A DNA stretch of 64,000 nucleotides from Seminavis robusta (taxonomy: Eukaryota; Bacillariophyta; Bacillariophyceae; Naviculales; Naviculaceae): NCBI GenBank assembly GCA_903772945.1, contig CAICTM010000055.1, positions 1 through 64,000 of the forward strand, in the 5' to 3' direction. How positions within the stretch are numbered: position 1 is the first letter of the stretch; every line of letters starts with the position of its first letter. Below, in pieces: positions 51,279 through 61,564 of this stretch. A program made the position numbers and the translations under genes. A model generated the notes under the pieces. That model was not told the origin of the DNA. It saw only the letters and a program-made list of their open reading frames with translations, and did no database searches.

Positions 51279-52708
51279 ATGAAGTTTTCCTCGATCATTG
51301 CTGGAGTTTTGACTCTTGTGTCAGTGGCTCAGGCTTCTGTCATTCAAGAACAAGAACCCAACAATGGCATTAACTCTGCTCAGGTTTGTCCTTGCTCTTG
51401 TCATCAATCTTAAATTTTACATGTCTTTCCCCTCACCTTGATCTTCTACTTTGTACTTTGCAGCAAATCCCAGTCGCTGCCTTCACTCTTGGGTACAATC
51501 CTATTATTGCAAACTCTGCTACACTTCCTTGGGTAACCATCGATGGTACTGGGGATGGTACTAATGACTTTTACTCATTTGTGGTCCCCGATTCAGGAAT
51601 GATTGCTTCCATCTTTGACATTGACCATACCACACATCCAAACCACTATGATGCATATGTCACTCTGTATGATTCAAATGGAAACTACCTTGCACACGAT
51701 GATGATCAGTGGCCAACTGATCCTGGCTCAAACCACCATCATGACTCCTACTTGACCTACACCTTCAATGCGCCTGGTGTATACTTCGTTAAGGTGGGTC
51801 GATGGCCAAGCAACCAGCCAGTTCCAACGGGTGCCACATACCAGTTGCACATTTCCCTGGGATATACGGAAGCACAGCTTCGAGCTGCTTATGGTATGGG
51901 AGACCCACACTTCAAGGTACGACACAGCAGGCTACGATCAGCCCAGTTGATGAATTAATTTTGTGGACTGACCAAGAAAGTGTTGTCTCCTTTGTTTGCA
52001 TATTAGACATGGGTGAATGAATGGTATGACTTCCATGGAGAGTGTGACTTGATCTTTATCAGCAGCCCCGAGTTTGATGAGGGAACTGGCTTGGATATCC
52101 ACATCAGGACAAAGGCACGCAACCAGTATTCTTACATTGAGTCTGCTGCTGTGCGCATTGGGGAGGACACTTTGGAGGTTGGTGAATATGGTGGCTACAT
52201 GCTGAATGGAATCTCCAATGCCGAGCTGGACACATTTGACAAATACACCATCAAGCACGAGAAGAAGAGCTCCAAGCAGGATATGTTTGTGATTGAGCTT
52301 GGCAAGGGCAAACAGATTGTCCTCCAGTCCTTCAAGGACCTTCTCGGCATCAAGACAGTTGGTGCCTCCCCTTTGGAGTATGAAAATAGCAAGGGTCTTT
52401 TGGGAGACTATAAGACTGGCAAGTGGCTTGCCCGCAATGGAACTGCCCTTACAGATGCTAATGCCTTTGGAAATGAATGGCAGGTGCTTGAAAGCGAGCC
52501 CAAGCTCTTCCAAACAAACAGGGCTCCGCAGCACCCGGTCACTTGTAATATGCCTAGTTTGAAACAGGTGGGCCGTCGTCTTGGTGAATCCATTGCCCAG
52601 TCTGCTGCGGAGAAGGTCTGCGAACACTGGGGAGACCAAAAGGATCATTGCGTCTATGATGTCATGGCTGCTGGAGATTTGGAGCTTGCTGAGGCTGGAG
52701 CTTTCTAG
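51279..52708 (+). CDS. Secreted PPC plus von Willebrand D-like protein, copy 2
   Basis: Three exons, 51279-51383, 51464-51916 and 52007-52708 (introns of 80 and 90 bases), give 419 residues with the same exon plan as the gene at 31796. The signal peptide and QEQEPNN start are almost the same, and the 234-codon vWD exon differs at only about a dozen or so residues by eye. The middle of the PPC domain is strongly changed. Here it reads DIDHTTHPNHYDAYVTLYDS and HDDDQWPTDPGSNHHHD, where copy 1 has DVDNTNNFDSWLTLYNS and INNNGSPGDPGSNTAHD. These Asp/His/Asn-rich loops would be ligand- or calcium-binding. Copy 1 has a Cys-Cys pair (SRCCGPPF) that is absent here. A likely role in extracellular matrix or adhesion is inferred. 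The 3' flank of about 280 bases is also duplicated. Confidence 0.88.
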
Positions 52709-53439
52709 AGGCAGTGAGAGGTTTCTGCACTGGTCACCTTGAGTGATGTGTCCAGTAGAAGAAAGCATTGTGGGGTGTTTTCTGCTGGTTGGTTTGGCTG
52801 GATTGGTAGGGAAGGAGCTCGGTGTCACACCTTGACGCACCGCCCAAACTGAGATGGCTACCAGGCTGTATTCAACTCCTTTTTCGTTTGCATACAAGAG
52901 AATGGTGTATCCATATTTTAGGATACTGTTGCCATCATCAAGAAAAGCACCACAGCATTCAAATGCAAGTGGTTTGCAGTTAAGATTAAAATAATAAAGA
53001 AATGTGGTTTACTAACATGTAGCTAGTACTGTTGCTGCGCAATCAACGTCGGCTTTCTAGCTAGATACGGTATTTAATACTGGCCAATGCCACCTGTGGC
53101 TTCTCGCCGTGACGATGATGCCCTATCTTTTGATGTAGGACTGTACCGGTACACTACCGTACGGTATCGGTACTGGTACCTTGATCGAAAGCGCTTCTAT
53201 GACGTTCCTGCAGCTTCTCTGAGATCTGAGAGAGAGCAAAAATAAATGTGGACCATGACATTGATTCCCTGAGCAACTTGCGCATCGCTTCTCTTCTGCA
53301 AAGAACAGGCACGATCGGTGAACGGCGAAGTGTGGAGGCTGATGAAGAGACCAGGTCGCTTGGATTGGTGCTACATCGCATAAAAGGAGAGACCCAGCTC
53401 GACGGCTGAAAGTGCAGTTGTCATTATTATCTTGCCAAA
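52709..53439. other. vWD 3' flank and MFS gene upstream region
   Basis: The first about 280 bases are the duplicated 3' flank shared with 33240-33535. The rest includes a GTACCGGTACAC/GTACGGTATCGG palindrome cluster at 53138-53180 and the MFS promoter region. Confidence 0.55.
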
Positions 53440-54924
53440 ATGAACAGACCAGAAGAAGGCAACGATCAGGAGGAAGGGCAAGAGGTGGAAATGCACAATC
53501 GAAACGAAACAGGAGGATCCAACGAAGGACAAGAGCAACAACCAGCAGATTTGGAACTGAAAAATAGTGAAAAAGTTGATACAGAAGTAGAAGAAGAAGA
53601 AGAACCACAACCGGCTCCATTTCGTATTCTACCTCTGATTGTCGCCAGTCAATTTGCTGGCACATCGCTATGGTTTGCCGGCAATGCCGTCTTGCCCGAT
53701 TTGGTGGAAGATTGGGAAGACAAAGTCAACATTTCCGAAGCCGCACGAAGCTACCTGACGTCCATGGTACAGCTGGGATTTATCCTGGGCACACTGATCA
53801 GTGCCTTGACCAATTTGGCCGATCGCTTTCGTCCTACCCAAGTCTTCTTGTGGTGTTCCCTGATGGGCGCCGCCCTCAACGCCGTCATTCCGTTTTGGAA
53901 ATCACTTGTTGGCTTGATTTTACTCCGATTGGGCACGGGAATTTGTTTGGCGGGCATTTACCCCGTCGGCATGAAGGTGGCCGCCGATTGGTTCCCTCCC
54001 GGAGGGTTGGGCAAAGCCTTGGGGTTCCTGGTGGGTGCTCTGGCCGTGGGAAGTGCCTTGCCCTTTTTACTCAACCAACTACCGCAATCCTGGCAGGCCC
54101 TTTTGTGGCAAACTAGTGGGTTGGCGGCGTTGGGGGGACTGGCCGTGGGGTGTCTCGTCCCGGAAGGACCCTACCGAAAACCCGGCACGAAAATGGATCC
54201 CACCGTTGTGTGGACGTTGTTTGACAATGCCAAATTCCGGGGCGCGGCCTTTGGGTACTTTGGGCACATGTGGGAGTTGTACGCGTTTTGGACGTGGTGT
54301 CCCGTCGTGTGGAAGGCATACATCACCTCGCAGGGCAGCTCCTGGGATGAAAGTGCCATTACGTTTGGTGTTTTGGCCATTGGAGGACTCGGATGTGTCT
54401 TGGGTGGACTCGTATCGGTAAAGCATGGCAGTGCTTTGGTGGCGTTCTGGAGCTTGCTGACGTCGGGATTACTGTGTCTTCTCTCTCCGGCATTGTACCT
54501 GGCACCTCCTTTGGTCATGCTGTTGGCGTATCTCTTGTGGGGGCTGACCGTGGTGGCGGATTCTCCACAGTTTTCCTCCTTGGTTGCATCCACCGCACCG
54601 GCGGCCAACAAGGGAACCGCCTTGACGATTGTCAATTGCCTTGGCTTTGCCATTACCATTGGCTCGATTCAACTATTGGGAGTGCCACTGTCGGAACAGT
54701 ACCTCTTTTTGCTGCTCGCACCGGGGCCAATCTTTGGCCTCTGGAGCATGCGCCTGCACGTGTTTGGTGTGGCCGAAACCGAAAGCATGGGAGAGACAAC
54801 GACCCTAGAATCGGCTCCTACGAAAGCTGATGTAATAGCCGCGGCGGATCCGGGCAGCAGTGTGGAGAAAACGTATGAATCGAAGGAAGAAAGCAACAAT
54901 AAGTTGGCGGAAGATCTGGCCTAA
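53440..54924 (+). CDS. Major facilitator superfamily transporter, bacterial-type
   Basis: 494 residues, single exon. A hydrophilic Glu/Gln-rich N-terminus of about 65 residues is followed by about 12 hydrophobic segments. The first is ILPLIVASQFAGTSLWFAGN, with NLADRFRPTQVFLW where the MFS loop 2-3 motif (GxLaDRxGrr) lies, and GICLAGIYPVGMKVAADWFP in segment 5. The second half begins FRGAAFGYFGHMWELYAFWT. That phrase is familiar from bacterial MFS proteins of unknown substrate, so a bacterial origin is possible but unproven. The C-terminus is acidic and cytosolic. It lacks the nitrate-signature motifs of NRT2, so I do not name a substrate. No signal or plastid-targeting peptide (no ASAFAP motif), which suggests plasma or endomembrane location. 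Confidence 0.87.
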   Translation: MNRPEEGNDQEEGQEVEMHNRNETGGSNEGQEQQPADLELKNSEKVDTEVEEEEEPQPAPFRILPLIVASQFAGTSLWFAGNAVLPDLVEDWEDKVNISEAARSYLTSMVQLGFILGTLISALTNLADRFRPTQVFLWCSLMGAALNAVIPFWKSLVGLILLRLGTGICLAGIYPVGMKVAADWFPPGGLGKALGFLVGALAVGSALPFLLNQLPQSWQALLWQTSGLAALGGLAVGCLVPEGPYRKPGTKMDPTVVWTLFDNAKFRGAAFGYFGHMWELYAFWTWCPVVWKAYITSQGSSWDESAITFGVLAIGGLGCVLGGLVSVKHGSALVAFWSLLTSGLLCLLSPALYLAPPLVMLLAYLLWGLTVVADSPQFSSLVASTAPAANKGTALTIVNCLGFAITIGSIQLLGVPLSEQYLFLLLAPGPIFGLWSMRLHVFGVAETESMGETTTLESAPTKADVIAAADPGSSVEKTYESKEESNNKLAEDLA

Positions 54925-55940
54925 TACGGTAGTAACGAAAAGCGTTGAGGGGACCGAGCACGAAAGAACCAGCGCAGCTACATGTTTTGGGCATGTTGGC
55001 GGTGGAGCAGCTACAAGCAAATTCCTCGAGCGAATGCACGGCTGCGTACGTTCTGTGCCGCTAAACTAACAAAAGACAATACAAAGGGCGAGGGCCGACA
55101 CTTCACAGCGAGATTGAAAGCAACGGGACTCTAAGCTCGAACGCAGGCTAGCTAGCCTGTGTTTGGTCTGTCTCTTCACCATGCTCATTGCCGTTGCGCC
55201 TGAGAAGAATAGCTGACGCCAGTGCCGAGTCCGATTGCGAAGAGAGGGCTGGCCCAAGCAGAGCTGAACTAGCTAGGCTCTAGGTAGTACATCGTACTGG
55301 ATAGCTACAGTACCGGGAGTGGATGAAGCTTCATGTGCATTGCAAAGATTCGAAGATTCGAAATGCCAGTTTTGGATACCTTCGGCTATGCCTAGAGAAC
55401 CAGGAGCAATCGAAACACATTTGTAGAGGTCTACTAGCTATCGAAACCAACATTGCAAGAACTTGTTTTGTCAAAGCGACGCTAAACCATAGACCGTGGA
55501 AAATACTCACTGGTTTCCCAAGATACTTTCTCTCGTAGACGCCACGTGGCTTCAGTACCGAGAAGAAGATATCCAAATCCAGAAAAATGACCGAGACGCA
55601 TCAAATCCAACATCCAAGCTTCTCGTTCATCGATCAATTGCTTTCTTCCACCCACCATGCAACCATGTAAGCAAGCAATCAAGTATGTTTGTCGAGGAAC
55701 GGATAAACGGAGGCATCTTCTTCCTCTTCTTCTACTGGGAGCTGATTGTCACCACCAAGTGAAACACTCCAGCCTCCACACACAACGATAGCTCTGCTGC
55801 CATCTACTAGTAGCCAGCTCGTTGTTTCCACTCAGTCGTTGTTTCTTCTTCTTTCTTTTGATTGAATAGAAAACAACAAGAGGAGGGTGATTGGGTGCAT
55901 TGCTTTTTGATTTGTTCCGCAGTAAGCTTCCTTTTCCAAG
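54925..55940. other. Intergenic DNA, 1 kb, no gene seen
   Basis: Contains GCTAGCTAGCCTG and CTAGCTAGGCTCTAG palindromic stretches (55146-55160, 55270-55283). This is the probable promoter of the beta-propeller gene at its right end. Confidence 0.5.
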
Positions 55941-58175
55941 ATGATGACTGCCATGGAAGACGACGGGGACGAGGAGATCAACATGGTTCCCATGGGCGTC
56001 TCGAATACGCAGGAAACCGCCATGGTGGCTTCTCGCTCCAGCAATCTTCCCAACTGGATGCGTCCCGGTTCTTCCGTGGCCTATGCGACTGGCAATACAT
56101 CGTCACAGGGCGATGGTACGGACAGTGACACTGCCAGTGACATTGGGAGTGACCTTGGAGATTACCAAGATGACAATGGCAACAACTTTCGTGACATGGA
56201 ACAACAGAATAAGAATGACAATGTGTCCAAGCCACGGGCTCGAAGAAATACTAATAATACCAATGCTAATAATGCTAACCCGGTCAACAATGGTCGCAAC
56301 AACACCAACAACCAGGAGACGTTTGTGGATGAAGGCGTGATAGGGGCTCCCGTTGGACAAGGACATCGCCACGGAGCTACTGTCTATGACGACTGGGGCC
56401 TCCCCATTTCCAACCCCAGCAACTTTCGCGAAGGCCGCAATTTGTGCCGTCCCTGGTTGGTGGCGCTCAACTTGTTTGCCATTGGTTTGGTCGTGGGCAT
56501 TTTGGTCCATGGTGGACCCTCTCCCACTTCGGGAGCGTACCGCTACGAACAGCAAAAGCATTACAATTGGTTTGGACAAGAAATCATGGCCAATCCCGAG
56601 ACCAACTGGGACTTTATGGGGGAAGAGTTGGTAGGACCCATCCCGTCGCGTCATGAAGCCGAAAATCGATTGGTAGGATACGGACATCACGTGGCCATGA
56701 ACGAAAAAGGTGATCGCATTGCCATTGCTCGAACCAGTGGACATCGCGAAACTCCTGGAGAAGTCTATGTGTACTCGTGGCGGGATGGATCCAGTCGTAA
56801 GCATAACCATCCACCCAACCCGGGCAAGTGGCGATTGGAACAAATCCTCACGGCCGAGGTGGGTGAAGAAGATACCAAACGGTTTCACAGTGGACAGCAG
56901 CACACACCCTTGGCCATGTCCGCATCGGGTCATCGTATTGCGTTTACAGAGGGAGACTATGTCTTTATCTTTGAGTCGACTCATCAAGGTTTCGAATGGT
57001 CGCAAATTGCCAAGGTTCAGTCGTTGGATCGTGACTGGGAAGAGGAACAAGAAGCAGCCCAGGAGCAAGCAAACACAGAGACTCCCGCTGCCGTGGCGGG
57101 TGCCAATGCTCCAGTTCCGAAAACGGAGGCTCCAGCCAAGGTGGCTCCAGTTGTTGCCGAGACACCAGCCCTGACCAAGTCAGCCTCGGCAGCGACAGCA
57201 GAAAAGGAAAATGAAGGAGATGGTGAAGACGACGACGACGACGATGACGGTGTGGATGGCAGTGTGGATGCCGGACAAGATCCAACCAGAAAGCTGGCAG
57301 GAATCGACTGGGAAAAGGGCGGTAGTCATTTTGGTAAGCATCTTGCCTTCTCCTACGATGGTAAGACCTTGGCGGTGATGGGTTTCAGTCATCAGAAGGG
57401 CGGATACATTCGCGTCTTTCAAGACGAGACTGAAGTCCAGGAAGGAGACCGTCGTGAGATCCATCACTACTTTGAACCGACTCCTGATATCTTCCTCGAA
57501 GAAGTCGGTGACTCATTGGCTCTGAGTGGAGATGGAAAGAAGCTGGCGATTGGAATTGCTACCAGTGATAACTTGAGAATGTCTGGAACTCACACGGGTG
57601 TCGTTCAAGTCTTTGGTATTGGCATGGATGACGAGTGGTACCGTATCGGCGAACCCATCTTCGGGGACCGACCCATGGAAGGCTTTGGTGGAACTGTGTC
57701 GTTGTCGGAAGATGGAATGGTGCTTGCTGGAGGTGTGGCCTACGGAGGCGGTCCAGTCAAGATCTTTGAGCTTATCGAATTGGATCACTTTAACAAGAAA
57801 TGGCACTGGCAGCAGATGGGTCAAACGCTCCAGGGTCAAGACCCTCGAGAACACTTTGGCTCTCAAGTTCGTCTCGACCACGATGGTGCATTTTTGGCGA
57901 TTGGTGCTCCCGGAAGCCCTGACATGCTGGAACAGGACGAGCTCATTGACGACAGCATGGAGCCATATCTTCACGGCAAGGCTTACTTGTTTGGATTTAA
58001 TCGGGAGGCCCGCCAGTGGGAAAACCGTGGCGAAGCCGTTTCTGCTTACGAAGGTGACGCTTTCGGATATTCTGTGGCTATTGATGGAGACGGAGATCGC
58101 GTCATTGTGGGCGCTCCGTTCCGAATTGTGGAGGATGAAGTGAACGTTGGAGTTGTGCAAGTCTTTGGAATCTAG
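55941..58175 (+). CDS. Single-pass membrane protein with extracellular beta-propeller
   Basis: 744 residues from ATG 55941 (a second ATG follows directly), one exon. The first about 165 residues are disordered, Asn/Asp/Ser-rich and probably cytosolic. One membrane segment, WLVALNLFAIGLVVGILVHG (about residues 172-192), is followed by a propeller whose blades carry phrases like VAMNEKGDRIAIA, LAMSASGHRIAFTEGDYVFI, LAFSYDGKTLAVMG, LALSGDGKKLAIGIA, VSLSEDGMVLAGGVAYGG, VRLDHDGAFLAIGAPGS and VAIDGDGDRVIVGAPF. These are about seven blades, as in FG-GAP/WD-like proteins. An Ala/Glu/Asp-rich insert (about 370-450) sits between blades 2 and 3. The plan suggests a type II surface or endomembrane receptor-like or adhesion protein; the ligand is unknown. 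A broken relative lies at 13281-14570. Confidence 0.82.
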   Translation: MMTAMEDDGDEEINMVPMGVSNTQETAMVASRSSNLPNWMRPGSSVAYATGNTSSQGDGTDSDTASDIGSDLGDYQDDNGNNFRDMEQQNKNDNVSKPRARRNTNNTNANNANPVNNGRNNTNNQETFVDEGVIGAPVGQGHRHGATVYDDWGLPISNPSNFREGRNLCRPWLVALNLFAIGLVVGILVHGGPSPTSGAYRYEQQKHYNWFGQEIMANPETNWDFMGEELVGPIPSRHEAENRLVGYGHHVAMNEKGDRIAIARTSGHRETPGEVYVYSWRDGSSRKHNHPPNPGKWRLEQILTAEVGEEDTKRFHSGQQHTPLAMSASGHRIAFTEGDYVFIFESTHQGFEWSQIAKVQSLDRDWEEEQEAAQEQANTETPAAVAGANAPVPKTEAPAKVAPVVAETPALTKSASAATAEKENEGDGEDDDDDDDGVDGSVDAGQDPTRKLAGIDWEKGGSHFGKHLAFSYDGKTLAVMGFSHQKGGYIRVFQDETEVQEGDRREIHHYFEPTPDIFLEEVGDSLALSGDGKKLAIGIATSDNLRMSGTHTGVVQVFGIGMDDEWYRIGEPIFGDRPMEGFGGTVSLSEDGMVLAGGVAYGGGPVKIFELIELDHFNKKWHWQQMGQTLQGQDPREHFGSQVRLDHDGAFLAIGAPGSPDMLEQDELIDDSMEPYLHGKAYLFGFNREARQWENRGEAVSAYEGDAFGYSVAIDGDGDRVIVGAPFRIVEDEVNVGVVQVFGI

Positions 58176-58303
58176 AATGAGTGCCACGCCACCCTTCGAA
58201 ACTCGTTTGGCCCGCGGAGGGGCCTATACTATCTTATACATGTTTCATCATCATTAATGGACAAGCCTATCCTTAGTTCAAATCTGCTGAGACGGAAGTG
58301 CAA

Positions 58304-61300
58304 CTAGCTTGTAGTTACTCCTTCGACTGCCGGAAGTAGGAATTCCTCTCTCATCCTTTTAGACCTGCGTGCTCGAGTGTACTTGTTACACATGGCACTG
58401 CGGAATTTTGCAGTCGCCACTGGGTAGATCTCTGGCGCTGAATCCAGAGCATCATCATCGTCTCCCTTCTTTATTTCCTCACTGTTCAGAACGTCCGCAG
58501 CCTTCTTCTGGTCCTTGTGACACTCGGAGTACTTCAGAGCGGTGCAGATTCGAAGCACTTCTTGTATGAATTCTTTGTGGTCCAACTCCTCATCACCGCT
58601 CTGTTCACCTTCCCACTCGGAAAAGCCCAACTTGAAGGCAATCAGGCGTAGTCTCATGTAGTGTTCATTCCACACTGCTAGATCCCATGCCCGAATCTCA
58701 CCCATGATTCCCATTGGTTTTAGATCCACTAACTTTCGTGTGCGTTGGTATACACTGTAAATGTTACCCTCAAGCAGGTCAACAGTTACCAAGAAGGGTT
58801 CTTCCTCCCGGATATCTGGCAGGTCTCCTCCGGGCACGGCACGATAGTGGGTGATCTTGCCAACTCTGTCTTTGTAAGTCAATTGTTCATCATTGTCGTA
58901 CCTAATGACAGACTCTGACTCAATACCCAACAGGGCAAGGACCTTCTGCAACTTGCGTTCGAACTCTCCGAAGGGTGGATCTTCGTCAGCTTTCAGACCA
59001 TTCTCTTCAAAGCATTTGAGATTGTTGACACGTTCGTCAGCACCCAAATGAAAGTAAGAACCACCAAAGGTCGCTCGTAGCTCTCGTATTACATCATATA
59101 CAAGGGGTAGAAACATTGGATCCTGAATATCATTGGGAATACCAGTGCCATCCTTGCAAAACAGTTTGGGGCACTGTACGAGGAACCCTCCATTGATCCA
59201 GCCACCCGCATTGGTACTGATGCTAATTTCAGGAATGATATCCACTCCCCATTCATTGGCAGCATTGACCAGGAGCCTGAAGTTGGTGAGTTTTGGCACG
59301 CCCAGTGGAAGCTCATTAGTCCACATGGATTGAGCTAGTAGTGAATTGTATTCCAGTTGAGGCACAAAAGCAAAATCATCAGACAGACGGAGCTGTAGCC
59401 AATCCACTCCGAGGGGGGCTATGAAATCCACAAAGAAAGCCTTGATGAGTCTAATGTCAACCAGGGAATTCGCCATATCCACAATCAAACCCGTCTTCTC
59501 AACTCTGTGTTTGAGTTCCTTCACAGGATCAACAAAAAATTGCTTAGATCCTCTCTTGTTGTATGGCTCATAGACTTTTGGCAGCCGATGAAAGAACTCC
59601 CCAAATATAGCATTCCCACCAGAAATGGCAGAAGCCCTGGCATGAACAGCAGGCTGAAAAATAGTTTCACTGAACTCCCTGGTCAGCCTGTTACATACTG
59701 CATGCCTCCAATCCTGGCTCCTCTTGCTAAGTAGATCCAAGAAGGAACGGGTGGATACCAGAGTGTGTCCCTGAAACTCACACAAGCAATCTGGCAGCAA
59801 GGACTGACATGCTGTTTGATACGAGGACTCAAAATCACTCTCTGTGAGTTCACTGTTGGCTCTGCCTCTTTTGTCACTTGCTGCTGTTGCTGCCATGGAC
59901 ACTGCGACTAGCCTCGCCAAAACATTGCGCTGCAGCCAAAGATTCTGTTGTGGTAGCAAATTTGTTGACAGGTGCATGGTCCCCACAAGAATTGCCTTTG
60001 GTTTGACAGATAGCTCCAGTACTTGTTGAGTGTGTTTGTAGATCTTCCATGCACTGTCATCGTCATCTAAGGCAAAATCCAATCCTGTTGATACAATGGA
60101 TTCTGGTAGTGGCACCCAGTTCTTGCTGTTGAGATTGTTGCTGTTGCTGAGCTGGGGTAAGGTCATCCAGTAGTGTTCAATGCCTCCAACGCGTTGTATT
60201 GGCTTACTCTCTTCTTTTGCTTTGCTGGTGTCTTCTGTTGCCTTAGTGGTGCTGCTGACAGATTCTTCCTCCTCATCATCAACAGAAGCAACAAGCTGTG
60301 TTCGAATCACTTTCTTTTCGGGGTACCCTATCCTTTTCAGCACCTCCCGAATAAGTCCTTCCCATTTAATCCAATAGATTGTCGCAGGCTCCTCTCCAAC
60401 AGGTACGTCTTTTTGCATTTGTTTGGCTACCTCTCGGAGACACTCTTTGGCTTCACCCATGGACAAGGCCCCTCCCAAATGGAGCATTGGCGGGTGCCCA
60501 AAAATGGCAATAACTTCTTTCAGCACACCTTCCAGAATGGCTGGTAGATCAAGGTGATCCAGGTTGAGTGGGACATAATGAGCTGTCTCACAAATGAAAT
60601 TGGCGCACGGCATGAGCAGTCCTGGAATTGCTCTGGCCCAGGAGGTGGTGCGAATTGGTAATTGCAGCTCTGGGATGATGGTTATTTGATGTCCTTTGGC
60701 AAAGGCTACCAGCTCTTTCAGTTCCGCTGGTGAATATGTTTTGTTGGATATGGCTGCTGCTGCTAATTGTGGATAAGAATCCAAGCGGACAGCAAAGTTT
60801 TCTTCGTCAGCCAGTCTCAAATGAATGAGGTTGTAGTGCATCTTGTGCAGGTACACAATCAATCGTTTCAACCAACTCATGGGAAAATAATGACGTCCCG
60901 CATCGACTGTGACACCCAAGTAGTCCACTGCCAAATGGACCGATTCCTTGTTGGACAGCCATGGTAGCTTCTTGTCAAGTGCCTCTACATCCTCATCATC
61001 CTTCTCTGTCTGGATGAGTGGATCCAGTGCTTGTTGCTTCAATCTCGTGGGTATTGCTGAAGCGCACGTTGTGTCATTCTTCGGGCAATCCATTGACGCC
61101 ATGAATCCACTCTGTAGTTTCTCAATGTTGGCATCTTTGGGAGAAGGAATAGTGCCACTCTTTTTCCGTTGGTTTTGCTGCTTCATTGTTTCATCCCGCA
61201 TGACTTGAAATGGATCCTCCCTCTCTTCATACAGAAACTTCCCTTCTGCTTTGGCTTGAGCCATAGCCAACTCATGTGCTGCCAAAATATTGGCCTTTGA

Positions 61301-61564
61301 CTTTGGGTCCAATGTCCGATGCGCCAACCTACGACGGAATTCAGCACGGTGTTGATGGGAGGAGGAAGACGTAGCCGGCGTGGTCTCATCGTCGTGGGCG
61401 TGTAGTTTGACGGCGTGGTCTATTACCTGATCGGATGAGCGGGTTTCATCTGCTAGATCGTCTTTTTCTGGGTACCCAAGGACAACGATACCTGTTCCCA
61501 GAAACGACGCTGCAACCACAAAGAGAAACCAGCTTCGGCTTCTACTGCTGCAAGTCAACATCAT
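58304..61564 (-). CDS. Tandem GH20 beta-hexosaminidase-like protein, first domain inactive
   Basis: 1086 residues from ATG 61564 (the upstream codon at 61594 is GTG), one exon. An N-terminal hydrophobic anchor or signal (WFLFVVAASFLGTGIVVLG) is followed by a hydrophilic stretch and two glycoside hydrolase family 20 TIM-barrel-like regions. Domain 1 has VDYLGVTVDAGRHYFPMSWL and KMHYNLIHLRLADEENFAVR, but at the catalytic site (about residue 360) reads MLHLGGALSMGE, where the family has H-x-G-G-D-E. Domain 2 has GLIVDMANSLVDIRLIKAFF and YFHLGADERVNNLKC near residue 834, keeping the Asp-Glu pair. GH20 enzymes remove terminal N-acetylhexosamine from glycans or chitin. So domain 1 is probably a pseudoenzyme or sugar-binding module joined to a possibly active domain. 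Secretory-pathway or lysosome-like location is likely. Confidence 0.83.
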   Translation of the reverse strand: MMLTCSSRSRSWFLFVVAASFLGTGIVVLGYPEKDDLADETRSSDQVIDHAVKLHAHDDETTPATSSSSHQHRAEFRRRLAHRTLDPKSKANILAAHELAMAQAKAEGKFLYEEREDPFQVMRDETMKQQNQRKKSGTIPSPKDANIEKLQSGFMASMDCPKNDTTCASAIPTRLKQQALDPLIQTEKDDEDVEALDKKLPWLSNKESVHLAVDYLGVTVDAGRHYFPMSWLKRLIVYLHKMHYNLIHLRLADEENFAVRLDSYPQLAAAAISNKTYSPAELKELVAFAKGHQITIIPELQLPIRTTSWARAIPGLLMPCANFICETAHYVPLNLDHLDLPAILEGVLKEVIAIFGHPPMLHLGGALSMGEAKECLREVAKQMQKDVPVGEEPATIYWIKWEGLIREVLKRIGYPEKKVIRTQLVASVDDEEEESVSSTTKATEDTSKAKEESKPIQRVGGIEHYWMTLPQLSNSNNLNSKNWVPLPESIVSTGLDFALDDDDSAWKIYKHTQQVLELSVKPKAILVGTMHLSTNLLPQQNLWLQRNVLARLVAVSMAATAASDKRGRANSELTESDFESSYQTACQSLLPDCLCEFQGHTLVSTRSFLDLLSKRSQDWRHAVCNRLTREFSETIFQPAVHARASAISGGNAIFGEFFHRLPKVYEPYNKRGSKQFFVDPVKELKHRVEKTGLIVDMANSLVDIRLIKAFFVDFIAPLGVDWLQLRLSDDFAFVPQLEYNSLLAQSMWTNELPLGVPKLTNFRLLVNAANEWGVDIIPEISISTNAGGWINGGFLVQCPKLFCKDGTGIPNDIQDPMFLPLVYDVIRELRATFGGSYFHLGADERVNNLKCFEENGLKADEDPPFGEFERKLQKVLALLGIESESVIRYDNDEQLTYKDRVGKITHYRAVPGGDLPDIREEEPFLVTVDLLEGNIYSVYQRTRKLVDLKPMGIMGEIRAWDLAVWNEHYMRLRLIAFKLGFSEWEGEQSGDEELDHKEFIQEVLRICTALKYSECHKDQKKAADVLNSEEIKKGDDDDALDSAPEIYPVATAKFRSAMCNKYTRARRSKRMREEFLLPAVEGVTTS

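Noticed and set aside
53440-54924. Naming the MFS protein a nitrate transporter
   Set aside because: The NRT2 nitrate signature is not present; only the general MFS layout can be supported.
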